A stretch of 64,000 nucleotides of DNA from Gonocerus acuteangulatus (lineage: Eukaryota > Arthropoda > Insecta > Hemiptera > Coreidae): positions 31,275,399 through 31,339,398 of the forward strand of contig OX328123.1 in assembly GCA_946811695.1 (NCBI GenBank). Reading direction: 5' to 3'. Below, in pieces: positions 57,560 through 64,000 of the stretch. Both the position numbers and the translations under genes were made by a program. A model generated the notes under the pieces. The model did not search any database. It had not been told where the DNA came from and saw nothing but the letters and a program-made list of their open reading frames with translations. Each line of letters begins with the position of its first letter. Positions within the stretch are counted from its first letter, which is position 1.

Positions 57560-58675
57560 GAAACAAAAGTCTGACACACAGGAACTGCGTCATCTGCGCG
57601 GTTCAGTTCTTATCCCTAGTGTCATTTGGAAAGCTCGAAATAGAAACAGTTTTTATTTTTGTTAGACATTTCATGAAATAATATTATGGCCCCAGATACG
57701 TGACAGATGGCAAGGATACCCTTACCTGGAAAAATGACTCCCCGGCCTTCTCAACGTTCGCTCTAGGGAAACAATATTGCCAAAAAGTTTCTCGTTTTCT
57801 TGTCTTCTTTTACAACTACACTAATTATAGAGATAAATGCAATTTAAAAAAAAAATGAATAATTAAAACACTGAGTTAAACACCAATAAAAACCCATGCA
57901 AAAGAATAAAACAATCACATTTGAAGTTTTATGATTGACATCGCCAAATCGAAAATTTCTTTAGAACCATTTTTGGAGAGATTTTATTAAGCTTTTGAAT
58001 GGTTATCTTCCACTTACCACGATCATGCAACCGTTTTCGACATATTTTCAGAAATATACAAAGATACCAAAACTTTTTATGTCTATTAATGAAACATTTT
58101 TTTTTTTCGAATACTTACTAACTCCAAATGAAACCAAAATTTAAACATCTAAATTATCTATTTCAATTAAATCCAACGATTCTATGTGCCCAAACCGAAA
58201 ATTACAAGTTAAAAAATAATTGCTCCTCTTTTCTGAAAAACGGTTACAGATATCGCCTAAAAATGGTTTCATTCCTTTTACTAAGTAAAGGAGCCTATTA
58301 AACGAGTAACTGCAAGCATATGAACTCAAAACGTAACCGTTACGATTTTTTCGCGCGAATTTCGTCCCAAAAATCAAGTTCCGGTGGATGGACTCTGCTG
58401 GTTAATGAAGTTAACCTTTCAAATTAGAGGGAAGATTTTTGTACCCAATTTCATCAGAATCGGACCATTTTTAAGCTGGCAAGAGAGGGAAGAGACATAT
58501 ACACACACACCCACACACACTCACACACCTATATATATATACATTTGAGCCAACTTTATATTCGAGATCTATAGGTTCTGAAACGTAAAATTTCTAGTCG
58601 GCGCTTCCAGATTATTTCATGAGGTTAACTTCATACACCTCCCTAAAAATGGAGGGAGGAACCGCGCTATAAAAT
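57560..58675 (+). repeat. IR-1 interspersed repeat, uninterrupted copy
   Basis: Left end AGTCTGACACACAGGAACTG, right end GGAGGGAGGAACCGCGCTAT. Blocks in order: GAAAAATGACTCCCCGGCCT, CACATTTGAAGTTTTATGAT, TTTCATCAGAATCGGACC, an (AC)n/(TA)n tract in the place of the usual (TA)n, and a CGGCGCTTCCAGATT block. It serves as the reference for the family. Confidence 0.75.
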
Positions 58676-59131
58676 ACTAGAAATAATAAAATTACTTACA
58701 CTAAAGACAGAATGGTGGTTTTCCCTAGTGAAGTTACAGGCAGAACCAATTAACTAGACTCTAGCAAATCAAACATCTATATAATTTTTCATTTTATATG
58801 AACATTGGATTAAAGGAATGCTCATATAAAGTGAAAAATTTTAGTACTTTCTCAAAAATTTTAGTACAGTAACAAAATAAACTTTGATTCTACAAATTAT
58901 TGCAAACAAAATTTATTATTTTTTGAGAAGGTGATAAGATAAAATTTAAAATAATTATTAGATGAAGTGATGCCCACCCCTTAGCACTTACGGCCACCGT
59001 ACCTCATTCATTGTAAGCCGTGCAATTTTATTTTTGCATGATATCCTATCTGTATAGAGCGCGCTAGGTCCACTTTTGACACATATGTACATATATATCG
59101 AGAGGTCATTTAAAATAGTAAAATAGTATAA

Positions 59132-59137
<6 letters not shown>
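58676..59137. other. Unassigned sequence
   Basis: No gene supported. Confidence 0.4.

Positions 59138-59198
<61 letters not shown>
59138..59198. repeat. (TA)n microsatellite
   Basis: TA run abutting the left satellite fragment. Confidence 0.95.
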
Positions 59199-59200
<2 letters not shown>

Positions 59201-59370
59201 TGATGTTATTTTTCGTCGCTGGGATAGTATTTTTAGATGGAACGGCATTTTTCTCCAGCGGTGGTACTCCTCCTCACTTCTTCCCCGAATATTTCGATGG
59301 ATTCATCTCCATCTTCTTCAGCCAGGTACTTGTTTCTTCCTCGGTGGTAGCCAAGGGAATGACATTTTTT
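59198..59370 (-). repeat. 335-bp satellite, partial monomer in inverse orientation
   Basis: GTTTGATGTTATTTTTCGTC to GGGAATGACATT is the inverse of the monomers to the right (61345-64000). It is the only piece left of the LINE. Confidence 0.9.
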
Positions 59371-61330
59371 TTTTTTTTTTTTTTTTTTTTTCCTAAACCC
59401 CACTTTAGATAAAAGAGAAATAAAAAGCATGCAAGGAAGGGCATGATGAAAACGAAAGTGAAAGAAAAACGTGCAGGAATGCAAAGAAAAACTAAGGACC
59501 TCGAACGACACAGGCGGGCGTAAGGGCCACAGGTAGAGGGAGGATGAGGGAGGAGGTGTCCTTATTCTGCATTAATGCACTTGAAGGCGGTAAGTAAAGG
59601 AGAAAAAGGTGTAGGATTCCCAAAGGGAGGTATGTGTAATGTGCTGTGTGGGGCACAGCGATAGAGGAGGAGGTAAAACGAAAGATAGTCGGAGAGTAGA
59701 AGAAAGAAGAAAGGGGAAGAAGGTCAGTTATACTGTCTTACGTGTCAAGTGTCAGTGTAGCTTGTGTTTGTTGGATTGTTCCTATCGTGTTCTAAAATGT
59801 GTTGTGTTCTAGTACGTCTACTAGTCGTCGTGTGAACTCTGTTGGTCCTTGCCAGCGTCCTGGTCGTCCAGGTGGTGTGATGTCGTTAAAGAGTGGATTG
59901 TCATGGTACTTAAGTCCGTCAAAGAATTTGATGTGACGTCGTTTTATGAATTCTGAAACTGTAGGGAGTTCTAAAAGTTTGTGTAAGTCGGGGGCTTTGA
60001 GTTTATTGTGTGAGGTGCTCCGTGTGACTGTTTTGAGTATTCGGTTCTGAAAAGATTGTAGTGTTCTGAGTATGGTGGGGTTCAGAAACCGAAAGAGTGG
60101 TGTGCCGTATAGTAGTGCCGGTCGTAGGACTCCTTTGTAAATGAGTAGCTTCAGTCTGAGTGAGAGGTTTGGTGAATTGAGTAAATATCCAAGAGAGCGG
60201 GCTTTCGTCCTGACAAGCTTTAGCTTCTTGGTAAAGTGTGTGTGAAAACTGAGGTGTGTTCCTAAGTGTATCCCCAAGTAATTGATGTGTCTTTTTAACT
60301 TGTTTCTTTTGTTTCTAACCGTGAAATACTTGGGGCGTGCTCGTGTTGAATTGCCATGAAAGGCGAAGAGTAGTGCGTCTGTCTTGGTCGGGTTTACTGT
60401 GATGTGTATTCGTCGCAGTTCGTCTACTACGTCTGCGCAAACCTCTTCAGCTTGTTTTAATGCCTTTGAATGTGACATGGATGTGCTGTATATCGCGATA
60501 TCGTCGGCGTATGCGGCTATTTTTGTGTTTGGGTACTGTTCACCGACGATTTCTGATGTGTAAATGGAAAAGAGTGTTGGTGCGAGTACTGACCCCTGTG
60601 GTACACCGCAGGGGATTGGGTGTGTGCTGGAGAGGCTTGCCCCTACCCTAACCGTCATAGTACGTCCGTATAGAAAAGAGTGTATTATGTTATAGAGTTG
60701 TTCTGGACATTCGTAAGTTCTGAGTTGCTGCATGAGTATATTATGTGAAACAGAGTCAAAAGCTTTCGTACAGTCAATCGATATGAGTGCTGTAGTCCGG
60801 TTCATGAGCATGTTGTTTGTGATATGTGATTGGAGCCTTACTAGCTGGTGTTCTGAACTGTGTGCAGGGCGGAAACCGAACTGCTCAGCAGGGATAATAT
60901 CCTCCTCTGCGCAAAAGTCTTTAAGATATCTCAGTATTATCTTTTCATATACTTTTGATAAATGAGGCAGTAGGCTAATTGGTCTGTAGTGTTCAGGTGT
61001 GTCGCCCTTTTTGTTGGGTTTGAGTAGTGGTGTGATTATAGCGTGTCTCCAGTGTTCGGGGAAGTGTCTGAGGCGGAGGCATGTGTTATATATGTGTACG
61101 AGATAGTGTAGTCCTTTTCTCGGTAACTGTTTGAGTAGTATGTACTGAAGTCTGTCATGTCCTGGGGATTTATTCCCTCGTGTCTGTCTGAGTATGGCTG
61201 TCAGTTGTTTTGGTGAGACGTACATGTAATTGTCTTGTAGTGTGAGTCTGTATTCAGGTGTACGGTCTTTGTTGCGAGTCTGAGCGTCATGTGAGTAGTA
61301 GGTAGCGAGTATGTCCGCCTGGTCTTTTTC
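59371..61330 (-). mobile_element. 5'-truncated Jockey-clade LINE
   Basis: The A-tail (T-run up to 59390 on the + strand) marks the 3' end. GAATGACATTTTTT occurs at both edges (59357-59370 and 61331-61344), a 14-bp target duplication. The 3' UTR is about 400 bp. Confidence 0.85.
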
Positions 61331-61335
61331 GAATG
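59792..61335 (-). CDS. Jockey-like LINE reverse transcriptase (ORF2 C-terminal half)
   Basis: This is the reverse transcriptase of a non-LTR retrotransposon. The frame is uninterrupted for over 500 codons from the LINE edge. RT blocks in order are NKSPGHDRLQYILLKQLP, HYRPISLLPHLSKVYEKI, EQFGFRPAHSSEHQLV, LISIDCTKAFDSVSH (first catalytic Asp), GVPQGSVLAPTLFSIYTS and AAYADDIAIYST (the YADD box), followed by thumb sequence HINYLGIHLG. No RNase H follows, as expected of the Jockey clade. The endonuclease and ORF1 are missing through 5' truncation, so it cannot move by itself. The open frame extends about 35 codons into satellite sequence on the right; those residues are not LINE-derived. Confidence 0.92.
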
Positions 61336-61344
61336 ACATTTTTT

Positions 61345-64000
61345 CCAATCGAAATATTCCGGGAAGAAGTGAGGAGGAGTACCACCGCTGGAGAAAAATG
61401 CCGTTCCATCTAAAAATACTATCCCAGCGACGAAAAATAACATCAAACATATAAAACCTTACGGCGAGGAAAATAGAAGCAGGAGGAGAGGAAAAAAAGA
61501 CGCAATACCATCAGCGCTGCCAACGGACAGAATCCCAACTACACCAGGGAGCTTCAACACCATTCGTCCGCCGATACTGTGGCTAGAGGGGTGAAAAGGA
61601 GCCCAGATCGAGAAAAATGTCATTCCCTTGGCTACCACCGAGGAAGAAACAAGTACCTGGCTGAAGAAGATGGAGATGAATCCATCGAAATATTCCGGGA
61701 AGAAGTGAGGAGGAGTACCACCGCTGGAGAAAAATGCCGTTCCATCTAAAAATACTATCCCAGCGACGAAAAATAACATCAAACATATAAAACCTTACGG
61801 CGAGGAAAATAGAAGCAGGAGGAGAGAAAAAAAGACGCAATACCGTCAGCGCTGCCAACGGACAGAATCCCAACTACACCAGGGAGCTTCAACACCATTC
61901 GTCCGCCGATACTGTGGCTAGAGGGGTGAAAAGGAGCCCAGATCGAGAAAAATGTCATTCCCTTGGCTACCACCGAGGAAGAAACAAGTACCTGGCTGAA
62001 GAAGATGGAGATGAATCCATCGAAATATTCCGGGAAGAAGTGAGGAGGAGTACCACCGCTGGAGAAAAATGCCGTTCCATCTAAAAATACTATCCCAGCG
62101 ACGAAAAATAACATCAAACATATAAAACCTTACGGCGAGGAAAATAGAAGCAGGAGGAGAGAAAAAAAGACGCAATACCATCAGCGCTGCCAACGGACAG
62201 AATCCCAACTACACCAGGGAGCTTCAACACCATTCGTCCGCCGATACTGTGGCTAGAGGGGTGAAAAGGAGCCCAGATCGAGAAAAATGTCATTCCCTTG
62301 GCTACCACCGAGGAAGAAACAAGTACCTGGCTGAAGAAGATGGAGATGAATCCATCGAAATATTCCGGGAAGAAGTGAGGAGGAGTACCACCGCTGGAGA
62401 AAAATGCCGTTCCATCTAAAAATACTATCTCAGCGACGAAAAATAACATCAAACATATAAAACCTTACGGCGAGGAAAATAGAAGCAGGAGGAGAGAAAA
62501 AAAGACGCAATACCATCAGCGCTGCCAACGGACAGAATCCCAACTACACCAGGGAGCTTCAACACCATTCGTCCGCCGATACTGTGGCTAGAGGGGTGAA
62601 AAGGAGCCCAGATCGAGAAAAATGTCATTCCCTTGGCTACCACCGAGGAAGAAACAAGTACCTGGCTGAAGAAGATGGAGATGAATCCAACGAAATATTC
62701 CGGGAAGAAGTGAGGAGGAGTACCACCGCTGGAGAAAAATGCCGTTCCATCTAAAAATACTATCCCAGCGACGAAAAATAACATCAAACATATAAAACCT
62801 TACGGCGAGGAAAATAGAAGCAGGAGGAGAGAAAAAAAGACGCAATACCATCAGCGCTGCCAACGGACAGAATCCCAACTACACCAGGGAGCTTCAACAC
62901 CATTCGTCCGCCGATACTGTGGCTAGAGGGGTGAAAAGGAGCCCAGATCGAGAAAAATGTCATTCCCTTGGCTACCACCGAGGAAGTAACAAGTACCTGG
63001 CTGAAGAAGATGGAGATGAATCCATCGAAATATTCCGGGAAGAAGTGAGGAGGAGTACCACCGCTGGAGAAAAATGCCGTTCCATCTAAAAATACTATCC
63101 CAGCGACGAAAAATAACATCAAACATATAAAACCTTACGGCGAGGAAAATAGAAGCAGGAGGAGAGGAAAAAAAGACGCAATACCATCAGCGCTGCCAAC
63201 GGACAGAATCCCAACTACACCAGGGAGCTTCAACACCATTCGTCCACCGATACTGTGGCTAGAGGGGTGAAAAGGAGCCCAGATCGAGAAAAATGTCATT
63301 CCCTTGGCTACCACCGAGGAAGAAACAAGTACCTGGCTGAAGAAGATGGAGATGAATCCATCGAAATATTCCGGGAAGAAGTGAGGAGGAGTACCACCGC
63401 TGGAGAAAAATGCCGTTCCATCTAAAAATACTATCCCAGCGACGAAAAATAACATCAAACATATAAAACCTTACGGCGAGGAAAATAGAAGCAGGAGGAG
63501 AGAAAAAAAGACGCAATACCATCAGCGCTGCCAACGGACAGAATCCCAACTACACCAGGGAGCTTCAACACCATTCGTCCGCCGATACTGTGGCTAGAGG
63601 GGTGAAAAGGAGCCCAGATCGAGAAAAATGTCATTCCCTTGGCTACCACCGAGGAAGAAACAAGTACCTGGCTGAAGAAGATGGAGATGAATCCATCGAA
63701 ATATTCCGGGAAGAAGTGAGGAGGAGTACCACCGCTGGAGAAAAATGCCGTTCCATCTAAAAATACTATCCCAGCGACGAAAAATAACATCAAACATATA
63801 AAACGTTACGGCGAGGAAAATAGAAGCAGGAGGAGAGAAAAAAAGACGCAATACCATCAGCGCTGCCAACGGACAGAATCCCAACTACACCAGGGAGCTT
63901 CAACACCATTCGTCCGCCGATACTGTGGCTAGAGGGGTGAAAAGGAGCCCAGATCGAGAAAAATGTCATTCCCTTGGCTACCACCGAGGAAGAAACAAGT
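61345..64000 (+). repeat. 335-bp satellite array, about eight monomers, continuing past the window
   Basis: Head-to-tail units of 335-336 bp, recognisable by TTACGGCGAGGAAAATAGAA near 61458, 61796, 62131, 62466, 62801, 63136, 63472 and 63807. Monomers are almost identical. Single-base variants mark individual units, for example ACCGTCAG at 61849, TATCTCAG at 62427, CCAACGAA at 62688, AAGTAACAAG at 62986, CGTCCACC at 63241 and AAACGTTACG at 63803. One extra G in AGGAGAGGAAAAAA distinguishes 336-bp units. On the + strand each unit has an open frame of about 110 codons without ATG, ending GEKCRSI and a stop. Confidence 0.96.

Noticed and set aside
61459..63984. Repeated minus-strand ORFs of 96-112 codons across the satellite
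   Set aside because: They recur with the 335-bp monomer, run through unit borders in shifting frames and are hydrophobic low-complexity readings. They are shadows of the repeat.

Overview
This window is eukaryotic, AT-rich, repeat-dominated DNA with no host gene that I can recognise. The elements point to an arthropod, most likely an insect or a crustacean. They are an errantivirus-type Ty3/gypsy element with a baculovirus F-like envelope gene and an LTR carrying an arthropod-style TCAGT initiator, Jockey- and I/R1-like LINEs, a Penelope-like element, DD41D mariner relatives, tRNA-derived SINEs and an insect-parvovirus-like (densovirus) helicase ORF. I cannot name the species from the sequence.

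Layout, left to right. 1-3560: 3' half of an errantivirus (integrase, broken env with an internal 78-bp repeat array, 3' LTR). 3885-7560: SINE and decayed interspersed repeats. 7592-10362: a single retrotransposition unit bounded by 16-bp target duplications, made of a 5'-truncated LINE (RT, RNase H) joined directly to an antisense, uninterrupted parvovirus NS1-like SF3 helicase ORF with its own polyadenylation signal, terminal hairpin and A-tail. 10390-19800: small MITEs, nested interspersed repeats, a pogo/Tigger relic, a palindromic hAT MITE with 8-bp target duplication and a Helitron-like candidate. 20200-21136: an 84-bp minisatellite. 22360-29590: microsatellites, SINE pieces and unassigned AT-rich DNA. 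29595-31208: decayed Jockey-like LINE. 32360-33590: interspersed repeat with internal tandem units. 34135-37195: Helitron-like candidate, two SINE copies and an 82-bp minisatellite. 37637-40480: degenerate mariner with long terminal inverted repeats (TIRs) and an intron in its transposase. 40489-42190: a related foldback element with arms of about 600 bp. 42645-45006: interspersed repeat with a nested SINE, then a Penelope-like fragment with inverted hammerhead-like termini. 46235-54800: MITEs, copia and LINE relics and a 20-bp minisatellite. 56405-58675: a minisatellite and a full-length interspersed repeat. 59198-64000: a 335-bp satellite with an orientation switch, interrupted by a Jockey-clade LINE with an intact RT.

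The elements do not form a pathway; they are layered insertions. The most interesting object is the LINE/NS1 chimera at 7592-10362: two unrelated mobile lineages appear to have moved as one unit. The foldback element at 40489-42190 (possible hairpin RNA), the spliced mariner transposase and the LINE sitting on a satellite inversion joint are the next most useful observations.
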